Below are positions 4,733 through 11,365 of a stretch of 11,365 nt of DNA, in pieces. Each line of letters starts with the position of its first letter. The first letter of the stretch is position 1. Source of the DNA: UBA2279 sp034399355 (lineage in GTDB: Bacteria; Actinomycetota; Coriobacteriia; Anaerosomatales; Anaerosomataceae); assembly GCA_034399355.1 (NCBI GenBank), contig JAXMMT010000046.1, forward strand, positions 1-11,365, read 5' to 3'. Position numbers and translations under genes: made by a program. The notes under the pieces are model-generated. The model was not told where the DNA came from, did not search any database, and saw only the letters and a program-made list of their open reading frames with translations.

Positions 4733-5874
4733 ATGGCACGAGGGTCCATACGAAAGCGGGGCAACGTCTACTACGCATACTGGCGTGACCCCCAGGGCAA
4801 ACAGCACGCGAAATCCATCGGCACGCGCAAAAAGGATGCGGAGGCATTCATTACCGCATCCAGGCCGAACTTGCCAACGGCACCTATCGCGAGATCGAGG
4901 CGATCACCTTCGCCGACTTCGCCGAACACTGGCTTGCGGACTATGCTGCCGTGCAGGTGAAGCCCTCCACGCTACGCAACTACAAGTGCACGTTGCAGGG
5001 CTCGCTCATCCCCTTCTTTGGCGACTCGTCGCTCTCATCGATCAGAACCGCCGACGTTCAGCGGTATCTGGCTGAGCGAGTAGCAGGAAGCGTGAAGGCG
5101 ACAACCGCGCACAAGAGCCTGGTACTACTCAAAGGCATGCTGCGACAAGCCGTGGAATGGGACTACCTGCGAGCGAACCCCGCGCAGCCAGTGAAAGCTC
5201 CGAGGCGGGAGCACGTGGAGATGGACTGCTTGACCCCGGACGAGATACACATGCTTCTTCGAGCGCTTGAGCCCGCGTGGTACTCGCTGTTCTTCACGGC
5301 GATCTTCACCGGCATGCGACTCGGCGAACTTCTGGCGCTTCAGTGGTCCGATATCAACTGGCACGGCAACACCATCCGCGTGCGGCGCAGCGTGTGGCAC
5401 GGGCAGTTCCAAGAGCCCAAGACCCACAACTCCGTGCGCACCATCGGAATGTCGCCGAGACTGGCGAACGTCCTCATGGAGCACAAGCTGGACGCGCCGT
5501 GGAGTCCGCACGATCTGGTGTTCTGCACGGCTGATGGTGGATTCATCGACCAAGCGAATCTGCGGCACCGGGTATTTCAGCCCGCACTGCGCGAAGCAGG
5601 ACTGCGCAAGATGCGCATTCACGATTTGCGGCACACATTCGCGTCGCTACTAATCAACCAGGGTGAGAATCTGAAGTACGTGCAGAGCCAGCTCGGACAC
5701 GCATCGATCACAACGACTGTTGACCGCTACGGACACCTCATGCCGGACGCACACGTTGGAGCCAGTCAACGACTCGACGCGACCGTCTTTGGGCGCGAAG
5801 CCTCGATTCCTGTTGACAATCTGTTGACACGAGCCCCTAAAGCAAAACAGGCCAGAGAGCCCATAAGCCTCTGA
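4733..5874 (+). pseudogene. int: tyrosine integrase with a single frameshift
   Basis: Site-specific recombinase of the element. Restored, it would be about 380 residues. The first 40 codons encode a typical start (MARGSIRKRGNVYYAYWRDP) and run to KKDAEAFIT; the frame then shifts by one base at about 4853-4855, after which RIQAELANGTYREIEAITF and the rest continue in another frame. Loss of one C (acc-cgc to accgc) explains it. The catalytic domain is intact: R123, K157, H224-x-x-R227, H250 and Y260, numbered from the internal GTG at 4951. The start has an excellent AAGGAGGTGA ribosome site. GTG 4951 could give a 307-residue protein without the N-terminal arm-binding domain. The gene ends 13 bp from the tRNA 3' end, as expected for the att-proximal int. 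A sequencing error remains possible. Confidence 0.85.
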
Positions 5875-5878
5875 CCTG
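5848..5878 (-). terminator. rho-independent terminator downstream of the initiator tRNA
   Basis: On the minus strand CAGGTCAGAG (5878-5869) pairs with CTCTGGCCTG (5857-5848), ten pairs including one G-T, with an 11-nt loop and a following TTTTGCTTT. This is a good intrinsic terminator for the tRNA transcript. It lies within the 3' end of the integrase coding sequence, so one stretch of DNA encodes the integrase tail on one strand and terminates the tRNA on the other. Confidence 0.6.
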
Positions 5879-5887
5879 CGAGTTTAT

Positions 5888-5964
<77 letters not shown>

Positions 5965-6018
5965 CCGTGCCACGTATCGTGGAAGTGCCAGGTTACCACC
6001 GACACTATAACGATGCAA
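5965..6018 (-). promoter_or_regulatory. leader and probable promoter of the initiator tRNA
   Basis: Upstream on the minus strand a -10-like TATAGT lies at 6009-6004. A small perfect palindrome, CCACG-TAT-CGTGG (5970-5982), sits in the leader just before the tRNA. No -35 element is seen at 16-18 bp above TATAGT because the insertion sequence begins there (6024). TTGCAT at 6018-6013 with TAACCT at 5995-5990 is an alternative, weaker promoter that would be unaffected. Both readings are tentative. Confidence 0.35.
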
Positions 6019-6023
6019 GACGC

Positions 6024-6087
6024 CGCGTTGCCTCACCAGAAAAGTACTCGAAATCGATTCGTTGCCTCACGTAAGAATGTACTCGAA
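6024..6087 (+). repeat. left terminal repeats of the insertion sequence
   Basis: The outer copy starts at 6024 and ends near TACTCG (6050); the inner copy spans 6058-6087. Both share CGTTGCCTCA followed, after a short variable spacer, by GTACTCGAA, and they repeat at about a 34-bp period. Confidence 0.8.
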
Positions 6088-6136
6088 GCAGCCGAGCACT
6101 CTTCGGCTCCTGCCGAGGAGGATTCGGAGGCGACGG

Positions 6137-7384
6137 ATGCCGCTCTCGATGGAACACCGCAAAGCCGTGACGCGTGAGATGCACCGGGCGTATCGCAGGG
6201 CATCGAAGAAGGAGAAGGGCGACCTCTTGGACCACTTCGTGGAGCTGACCGGACACAACCGCGCCTACGCGGCCCGGGTCCTTCTGCGCACGCCCAAGGA
6301 GCGCCCCCGAAAGAAAGCGACCCGAAAACGACCGCGTATCTACGGTCCGGAGGTGTTGCTGCCTCTTCGAAAGATCTGGGCGACGCTGGACACGGCCTGC
6401 GGCAAACGGATCGCTCCCGCCCTACCCGAGATGTGCGAGGTGATGGAGCGCTGGGGCGAGCTCTCGCTCTCAGACGACGTGCGCACCAAGCTGCACACGA
6501 TCTCGGCGGCCACGATCGATCGCCTACTGGCCCCCGACCGTGCGAGTGTGACGCTCCACGGCCGGGCGATGACCAAGCCGGGTACGCTCCTGAAGTCCCA
6601 GATCCCGATCCGGACTTGGGCTGACTGGGACGACTCGCTCCCCGGGTTCGTCGAGATCGACTTGGTCGGACACGAGGGTGGTGACCCGAGGGGTGACTTC
6701 TGCCAGACACTGGACGTGACCTGCGTCGTCACCGGGTGGACCGAGACCCGGGCGGTCAAGAACAAGGCGCAGGTGTGGGTCTTCGCGGCCCTGGAGCACA
6801 TCGCCGGCGAGCTGCCCTTCCCCGTTCTCGGGATCGATTCGGACAACGGGTCGGAGTTCATCAACAAGCACCTTGTGCGCTACTGCGATGCCAACAAGAT
6901 CACCTTCACGCGCTCACGTGTCGGCAACAAAAACGATGGCTGTCACGTCGAGCAGAAGAACTGGTCGGTCGTGCGCAGAAACGTAGGCTACTCGCGCTAC
7001 GACACACCCGAGGAGCTCGAGGTCCTAAACGAGCTCTACGACGTGCTGCGGCTGCACACGAACTTCTTCATGCCCTCGATGACGTTGCTCTCCAAGACAC
7101 GGGAGGGCTCACGCGTCACCCGGTGCCACAGCACCGCGGCCACCCCCTACGCCCGCGTTCTGACCTCAGGCGAGGTCGACGAGAACGCCAAGGAGCATCT
7201 GCGCGAACACTACGCGACACTGAACCCCGTCGCGCTCAAACGCGAGATCTGGCGGCTGCAACGACGCCTGCTCGAACTGTCCGCACTCAAGAACACGACC
7301 AGAGCAAAGGAGGTGGAGGCGTCCGCTTTCGAGTACATTTCTGATGAGGCAACGAATCAGCCGTTGGAGTACCTTTTAAGGTGA
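6137..7384 (+). CDS. IS transposase, DDE (rve) integrase core
   Basis: Transposase of 415 residues. The N-terminal 90 residues are basic and helical (MEHRKAVTREMHRAYRRASK), probably the DNA-binding part. The catalytic core shows FVEIDLVGHEGG (D175), LGIDSDNGSEFIN (D234 or D236) and NDGCHVEQKNW (E272), the D-D-E triad of the retroviral-integrase fold. The C-terminal end has a helical leucine-containing tail. ATG 6137 is chosen because GGAGG stands six bases upstream; ATG 6077 and TTG 6062 are upstream in-frame options that lie in the terminal repeats. The TGA stop (7382-7384) is inside the right inverted repeat, so the last 20 or so residues are encoded by the terminal repeats themselves. The gene appears intact. 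Confidence 0.9.
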   Translation: MPLSMEHRKAVTREMHRAYRRASKKEKGDLLDHFVELTGHNRAYAARVLLRTPKERPRKKATRKRPRIYGPEVLLPLRKIWATLDTACGKRIAPALPEMCEVMERWGELSLSDDVRTKLHTISAATIDRLLAPDRASVTLHGRAMTKPGTLLKSQIPIRTWADWDDSLPGFVEIDLVGHEGGDPRGDFCQTLDVTCVVTGWTETRAVKNKAQVWVFAALEHIAGELPFPVLGIDSDNGSEFINKHLVRYCDANKITFTRSRVGNKNDGCHVEQKNWSVVRRNVGYSRYDTPEELEVLNELYDVLRLHTNFFMPSMTLLSKTREGSRVTRCHSTAATPYARVLTSGEVDENAKEHLREHYATLNPVALKREIWRLQRRLLELSALKNTTRAKEVEASAFEYISDEATNQPLEYLLR

Positions 7385-7393
7385 GGCAACGAG
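7328..7393 (-). repeat. right terminal repeats of the insertion sequence
   Basis: On the minus strand the outer copy begins at 7393 with CTCGTTGCCTCACC and continues to TACTCC (7366), and the inner copy spans 7356-7328. They mirror the left end in sequence and period and overlap the 3' end of the transposase gene. Confidence 0.8.
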
Positions 7394-7525
7394 GACGCGC
7401 ACTCGGCAAGGAATTCGCAAGGGATGGGATAGGTGTGACCGGTATACGTGTACAACGGAAAGGCTAGAATGCCGATACTACCTGTTAGGATAGGCCAGAT
7501 TCATCTTGGCTGATGGAGGACAGCG

Positions 7526-8695
7526 GTGGGAACGTTCTCGGTTCGGCGCTTTGTAACGAGCGCGACTGTTATCGCCGTCATTGCAGCGCTGCTGCTTGGC
7601 GGGACGGCGCTTGCTGTACCCTCCCAACCCTCATCCGACCCGATCGATGGCGCGACAACGAACGCCCAGACCGCGGAGTTCCGCGCGGAACTCGAGCGGA
7701 GGCGTGCCGAACTCGACGCGTTCCAGGCGCAGCTCGAGGCATTGGATCGGGAGCTCAGCATTGCGGCCGAGGCATACAACGCATCCGTGTTTGAGCTCGA
7801 GACGACGCGCCGGCAGCTGACCGTTACCAAGCTGGACCTCGACAACGCAGAGATCGCCTTCGGGATCCAGTCAGAGCAGCTCTCGGGCCGCGCACGCGAG
7901 ATCTACCGCAACGGGGAACTCGACATACTCGATGTCTTGTTCGGCGCGAAGTCAGTGACCGACCTCGTCGCGCGTATACAGTTCCTCCACACGCTCGGCG
8001 CGACCGATGCCAGCATCGCCGAAACACTTCGCCAGCAGCGCGACCTGGTCGCCGCCAAGGCCGCCGACCTTGAGAACGCGCAGCTCTACGCTGAGTCGCT
8101 CGAGTTCACGCTGAAAGCGCGACGCATCGAAGTGATACTGCGCATCCAGGAGCGCGAGGAGATGCTCTCCCGCGCTCAGACCGAGCTGCTCGATCTGCTT
8201 GACGCGGAAGCCGCTCGCCGTCAGCAGGAAGAGGCCGCGCTCATGCGGGCCATCCTCTCGGGCGCCAATGATGCCGGCATCGTGGTCGAGCCGGGATCTC
8301 CGATAGAGACCGCCCTCAGCTACCACGGCATCCCCTACGTGTGGGGTGGCGCGTCCACGTCAGGCTTCGACTGCTCGGGTCTCGTCATGTACGTCTTCGG
8401 CCAACACGGTGTGAATCTGCCGCATTACTCGGGCGCACAGTTCCAACTCGGTGCTAAGATAGTACCCGCTGACCTGCGGCCGGGAGACGTCGTGTTCTTC
8501 GGCTCTCCTGTCCATCACGTCGGCATTTATGTGGGGGGCGGCTACTTCATCCATGCACCACGCACGGGGGATTTCGTTAAGCTCAGCCGACTGACCGAGC
8601 GCTCGGACTACGCCGGAGCTCGTCGCTACGACTGGGCGATGCGCACTGCGCCACTCGCTGGCGCGGTCGTTGATCCCGCAGGTCTTACGTACTAA
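7526..8695 (+). CDS. secreted coiled-coil NlpC/P60 peptidoglycan endopeptidase
   Basis: This exported cell-wall hydrolase is expected to cleave peptide stems of peptidoglycan during growth or division. At 389 residues it has a signal peptide (basic VRR, hydrophobic 10-27, ALA-type cleavage near 30). A long charged coiled coil follows at about 45-135 and 165-240, resembling PcsB/CwlO/RipC-type regulators of lytic activity. The C-terminal NlpC/P60 domain (about 258-375) holds the catalytic Cys283 in FDCSGLV, His331 in HHVGIYVGGG and a third polar residue His343 in FIHAP. The GTG start (7526) follows TGGAGG with seven bases of spacing. A TAGAAT at 7465-7470 could be its -10 element. It is the first chromosomal gene to the right of the IS and appears intact. 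Confidence 0.88.
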   Translation: MGTFSVRRFVTSATVIAVIAALLLGGTALAVPSQPSSDPIDGATTNAQTAEFRAELERRRAELDAFQAQLEALDRELSIAAEAYNASVFELETTRRQLTVTKLDLDNAEIAFGIQSEQLSGRAREIYRNGELDILDVLFGAKSVTDLVARIQFLHTLGATDASIAETLRQQRDLVAAKAADLENAQLYAESLEFTLKARRIEVILRIQEREEMLSRAQTELLDLLDAEAARRQQEEAALMRAILSGANDAGIVVEPGSPIETALSYHGIPYVWGGASTSGFDCSGLVMYVFGQHGVNLPHYSGAQFQLGAKIVPADLRPGDVVFFGSPVHHVGIYVGGGYFIHAPRTGDFVKLSRLTERSDYAGARRYDWAMRTAPLAGAVVDPAGLTY

Positions 8696-8781
8696 AACCG
8701 ATCGCCGCTATTCCCCCCAATGGTCTACTATCATTTCTACGTCGGCCCCATGCTGAGCACGCACCTGATTGAGGACACGCC

Positions 8782-10224
8782 ATGCACGAGCTCATCCATA
8801 CCGCGCTGGAAGCCGCTGTAGCTGCTGGCGCTACCTATGCTGATGCGAGGGTCGTCCACACCACCGAAGAGCACCTGTCGGCCCGTAATGGCCTCGTGGA
8901 CGGTATCCGCACCGCCGAGTCGATCGGCATCGGCATTCGCGTCATCGCAGCCGGCGCATGGGGCTTCTCGGCGACCTCCGAGCTCGGTCGCGACGCTATC
9001 ACCAAAACAGCACGTCAGGCCGTGACGATCGCCAAGGCCTCGGCGCTCACCCTGCGAACTCCCGTGTTGCTCTCGCCATTGCCTGCGTTCACGGATCGCT
9101 GGGAAGGTCCCTGCACGATCGACCCGTTCGGCATACGTCTCGACGAGAAGCTTGCGGTGCTGCTGGCGGCCGACGAGATCTTGCGTGCGCAAGACGCGGT
9201 CAAAGTCGCGAAGTGTAACCTCGACTTCTTCCACGTCGAGAAGGCGTTTGGCTCAACATCCGGCAGCTTCATCGAACAGCGCTACACGGAATCGGGCGCC
9301 GGGATCACCGCCTACGCGATCGTAGACGGCGAAGTGCTGCCCCGCAGCTACCCCAACTCGCATGGCGGACAGGCGGTGCAGGGTGGCTGGGAGGCCATCG
9401 TCGCGCTCGACCTTCCACAAAACGCAGTGCGCGTCGCCGAGGAGGCAGCCGCTCTCGTAAGCGCCGAGCCGTGCCCGGCCGGGACCACGACCGTGATCAT
9501 CGACGGCAGTCAGCTGGCGTTGCAGGTTCACGAATCGATCGGCCATCCCACCGAGCTCGACCGCGTCCTTGGCGACGAGGCGGCCTTCGCCGGCACGTCA
9601 TTCCTCACGCTGAAAGACCTCGGCATGCTGCGGTATGGCTCGCCGCACGTCACCGTCACCAGCGACGCGACCATACCGGGTTCGCTCGGCAGCTTTGGCT
9701 ATGACGACGAGGGCGTCCCCGCGCAACGGGACTTCATCGTGACCGAAGGCCTCTTCACCGGCTTCCAGTCCTCACGCGAATCCGCGCCTGCAATAGGCCG
9801 CGAGAGCAACGGCTGCATGCGCGCCGACGGCTGGAACCGCATACCGCTGGTGCGTATGACGACGCTCTCGCTGGAGCCGGGCGACTGGTCGCTTCCCGAC
9901 CTCATCGCGGACACGGACGACGGCATCTACTTCGAGACGAACAACTCCTGGTCGATCGACGACCGGCGGCTCAACTTCCAGTTCGCCTGCGAAGTCGGCT
10001 GGGAGATCAAGAACGGCGAGCTGGGCCGCATGATCAAAAACCCCAACTACACCGGTATCACGCCGCAGTTCTGGAACTCGTGTGACGCCGTGTGCTCGCG
10101 CGACCACTGGCAGGTATGGGGCATCCCCAACTGCGGCAAGGGCGAGCCGATGCAAGTCGCCCACGTGGCACACGGCGCCGCGCCGGCACGCTTCCGCAAC
10201 GTCCAGGTGGGGGTGGGACGATGA
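8782..10224 (+). CDS. tldD: TldD, catalytic subunit of the TldD/TldE metalloprotease
   Basis: Zinc-dependent protease subunit of 480 residues, near the usual family length. The metal-binding motif is HESIGH (H250, E251, H255) followed by PTELDR, the hallmark of TldD. The C-terminal region contains YFETNNSWSIDDRRLNFQFACEVG and WGIPNCGKGEPMQ, the conserved family end with its Cys-Gly segment. In Escherichia coli the TldD/TldE heterodimer degrades unfolded short peptides and trims modified peptides such as microcin B17 precursor and antitoxin CcdA; here the substrate is unknown and no peptide-modifying genes are nearby. ATG 8782 follows GAGG at seven bases. The gene overlaps tldE by ATGA, so the two subunits are probably translationally coupled. 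Confidence 0.95.
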   Translation: MHELIHTALEAAVAAGATYADARVVHTTEEHLSARNGLVDGIRTAESIGIGIRVIAAGAWGFSATSELGRDAITKTARQAVTIAKASALTLRTPVLLSPLPAFTDRWEGPCTIDPFGIRLDEKLAVLLAADEILRAQDAVKVAKCNLDFFHVEKAFGSTSGSFIEQRYTESGAGITAYAIVDGEVLPRSYPNSHGGQAVQGGWEAIVALDLPQNAVRVAEEAAALVSAEPCPAGTTTVIIDGSQLALQVHESIGHPTELDRVLGDEAAFAGTSFLTLKDLGMLRYGSPHVTVTSDATIPGSLGSFGYDDEGVPAQRDFIVTEGLFTGFQSSRESAPAIGRESNGCMRADGWNRIPLVRMTTLSLEPGDWSLPDLIADTDDGIYFETNNSWSIDDRRLNFQFACEVGWEIKNGELGRMIKNPNYTGITPQFWNSCDAVCSRDHWQVWGIPNCGKGEPMQVAHVAHGAAPARFRNVQVGVGR

Positions 10225-11365
10225 CGCTCTCCGCCGAACAGGCCCGAGAACTCGCCCGGCGTGCCGTGTCGCTCACACACGCGGACGCCGCTGAGGCCCT
10301 CGTTTCCAGCGAAGACATCGCGCTTACCCGTTTCGCCGACAACCGCATACACCAGAACGTGGCCGAGAACGACACGAGCGTCTCGGTGCGCGCCGTCGTC
10401 GGCAAGCGCACGGGAGTCGCGTCCACAAACCGCCTCGACGATGAGTCGCTCGCCGCATGTTGCGAGCGAGCTGTCGCCGCCGCGAAGATGGCGCCCGAAA
10501 ACCCGGACTTCCCCGGCCTGCCCGCTCCCGCACCCGTCGCAATACCCGACCGCGTGCACCCGTCGGTGTGCGCCTTCGATGCAAACGCACGCGCGCATGC
10601 CGCCGCCGCGATCATCGGGCAGTCCACCAGCCGCGGCCTGACAGCAGCAGGCACCGTCAGCGCCACCGAATACACCGTCGCGGTCGCGAACTCGAAGGGC
10701 GTGGATGTGGGGATGGGCGTCACCACCGTCCGCTCCACCGTACTCTCGATGAGTCCGAATGGCGGCTCGGGCTGGGCCTCGCACCTCTCGGGCACTGCCG
10801 ATGACTTTGCACCTGAAGCGCTCGGCGACGAGGCAGCGCTGCTCGCCGTACGCTCCGAGGGCGCGATCGCACTTGAGCCGGGCGTCTACACCGTCGTGCT
10901 CGCTCCGGAGGCCGTCTCCGACATACTCGACTTCCTCGGCTATCTCGGCTTTGGCGCGAAGTCATTTGCCGAGGGCAGCTCCTTCCTTACGGACAAGGTC
11001 GGCGAGCAGCTTCTCTCGCCACTGATCTCGATCACCGACGACGCAACATGTGCCGAGACACTCGGGCTCACGTTCGATTTCGAGGGCATACCAAAGCTCA
11101 GGACGCCGCTCGTTGAGGCAGGCGTGGCTCGCGAACCGGTGACGGACTCATACTGGGCGGCGAAGCTGGGACTGCGCAACAGCGGTCACGCCCTGCCGGC
11201 GCCCAACTCGTACGGGCCGATGCCGATGAACCTGGAGATCACCGCAGGCGACACCCGTATCGAGGACATGATCGCCGCTGTCGAGCGCGGCGTGTACGTC
11301 ACGCGTTTCCACTACGTGAACGTCGAAGATCCCATTCGCGCCGTCCTCACCGGCATGACGCGTGA
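10221..11365 (+). CDS. tldE: TldE/PmbA, partner subunit of TldD (3' end outside the window)
   Basis: The gene starts at the ATG overlapping the tldD stop and is open through the last base, giving 381 residues; the family is usually about 430-450, so the last part is missing. The protein lacks the HExxxH motif, as TldE subunits do. It has family-typical segments such as FADNRIHQNVAENDTSVSVR at the start, LEPGVYTVVLAPEAVSDIL in the middle, and LGLTFDFEGIPKLRTPLV plus HYVNVEDPIRAVLTGMTR towards the visible end. In the known complex TldE packs against TldD to form the closed proteolytic chamber. Reading starts without its own strong ribosome site, consistent with coupling to tldD. No disruption is seen. 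Confidence 0.93.
   Translation, partial: MTLSAEQARELARRAVSLTHADAAEALVSSEDIALTRFADNRIHQNVAENDTSVSVRAVVGKRTGVASTNRLDDESLAACCERAVAAAKMAPENPDFPGLPAPAPVAIPDRVHPSVCAFDANARAHAAAAIIGQSTSRGLTAAGTVSATEYTVAVANSKGVDVGMGVTTVRSTVLSMSPNGGSGWASHLSGTADDFAPEALGDEAALLAVRSEGAIALEPGVYTVVLAPEAVSDILDFLGYLGFGAKSFAEGSSFLTDKVGEQLLSPLISITDDATCAETLGLTFDFEGIPKLRTPLVEAGVAREPVTDSYWAAKLGLRNSGHALPAPNSYGPMPMNLEITAGDTRIEDMIAAVERGVYVTRFHYVNVEDPIRAVLTGMTR

Larger units (their letters stand above)
2773..5887. mobile_element. small Rep-Xis-Int integrative element in an initiator tRNA gene
   Basis: Rep, Xis, an XRE regulator and a tyrosine integrase occur together with the integrase next to the tRNA 3' end, the core layout of actinobacterial integrative elements such as the pSAM2 type. 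No FtsK-like transfer protein, relaxase other than the HUH Rep, or cargo gene is present, so this is a minimal, perhaps satellite-like or reduced version. The right end is fixed by the tRNA. The left end is placed only by the rep stop codon and the foreign-looking integrase fragment at 2695-2737; no convincing direct repeat of the tRNA 3' end was found, so the left limit is approximate. Confidence 0.65.
6024..7393 (+). mobile_element. complete insertion sequence with DDE integrase-core transposase
   Basis: The element is 1370 bp. The tips agree at 13 of 14 positions: CGCGTTGCCTCACC on the left, CTCGTTGCCTCACC on the right when read inward. A 5-bp direct repeat GACGC flanks it (6019-6023 and 7394-7398), a clear target-site duplication. 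Each end has a second inner copy of the same motif: 6058-6087 on the left and 7328-7356 inverted on the right, both running from TTCGTTGCCTCA to GTACTCGAA. The double repeats are probably paired transposase-binding sites. The intact gene and target duplication suggest a recent, perhaps still active insertion. The transposase type is often annotated as an integrase catalytic region protein; I do not assign an ISfinder family with confidence. Confidence 0.88.

Noticed and set aside
4828..4834. The A-run (gcaaaaagg) in int as a programmed -1 frameshift site.
   Set aside because: Shifting there would replace the family-like KKDAEAF by an unrelated sequence; the protein similarity runs on to about 4853, which places an indel there instead.
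6062..6136. TTG 6062 or ATG 6077 as the transposase start.
   Set aside because: Both are inside the terminal repeats, and the best ribosome site (GGAGG at 6126-6130) serves ATG 6137.
6340..6867. Long open frames on the minus strand opposite the transposase gene.
   Set aside because: They are low-complexity, Ser/Arg/Pro-rich shadows of the GC-rich coding strand without family features.
10058..10795. Long minus-strand frames opposite tldE.
   Set aside because: The plus strand encodes a clear TldE protein throughout; these frames have shadow composition.
8782..11365. A possible modified-peptide (microcin-like) gene cluster suggested by tldD/tldE.
   Set aside because: No precursor peptide, cyclodehydratase or transporter is seen nearby; TldD/TldE are also common housekeeping proteins.

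Overview
Organism and overall character. The window is GC-rich bacterial DNA. GTG starts, an initiator tRNA used as an integration site, and a small Rep-Xis-Int element of the kind found in actinobacterial integrative elements suggest an actinomycete-like bacterium. This assignment is an inference of moderate-to-low confidence. The right third is ordinary chromosome: an NlpC/P60 cell-wall hydrolase, tldD and a partial tldE. The left two thirds, up to 7398, are mobile DNA of at least four kinds stacked beside one initiator tRNA gene.

Left region (1-2472). Position 1-139 is the right end of an IS21-type insertion sequence that has cut off the front of a small unknown gene (140-506). A complete type II restriction-modification (R-M) system follows, closely related to PvuII (CAGCTG): endonuclease and C controller protein on the minus strand with overlapping genes, and a divergent N4-cytosine methyltransferase on the plus strand. 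A C-box operator lies between the two arms. The most notable observation is that the R-M module is bounded by two attC-like recombination sites (501-585 and 2412-2472). The 5' end of the module is a perfect 9-base complement of the R'' side of the downstream site, exactly as expected if 580-2466 is an integron gene cassette. The truncated unknown gene would be the preceding cassette, and 2467 onward the start of a third, gene-less or truncated one.

Middle region (2473-5964). A compact element of about 3.1 kb contains, from its left end, an HUH rolling-circle-type replication initiator, an excisionase-like helix-turn-helix protein, a divergent XRE-family regulator, and a tyrosine integrase. 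The integrase gene ends 13 bases from the 3' end of an initiator tRNA(Met) gene, so that tRNA is the probable attachment site. The integrase carries a single frameshift near codon 41, so the element may be locked in place. A 43-bp fragment matching the 3' end of the integrase gene sits just outside the left end (2695-2737), a trace of an earlier related element. No transfer genes are present.

Insertion sequence (6024-7393). A complete IS with a DDE integrase-core transposase, double terminal repeats at each end and a 5-bp target duplication (GACGC) lies about 60 bp upstream of the initiator tRNA gene, possibly inside its promoter.

Chromosomal segment (7399-11365). An exported coiled-coil NlpC/P60 peptidoglycan hydrolase is followed by tldD and tldE, which overlap by ATGA and encode the two halves of the TldD/TldE metalloprotease. 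tldE runs off the window.
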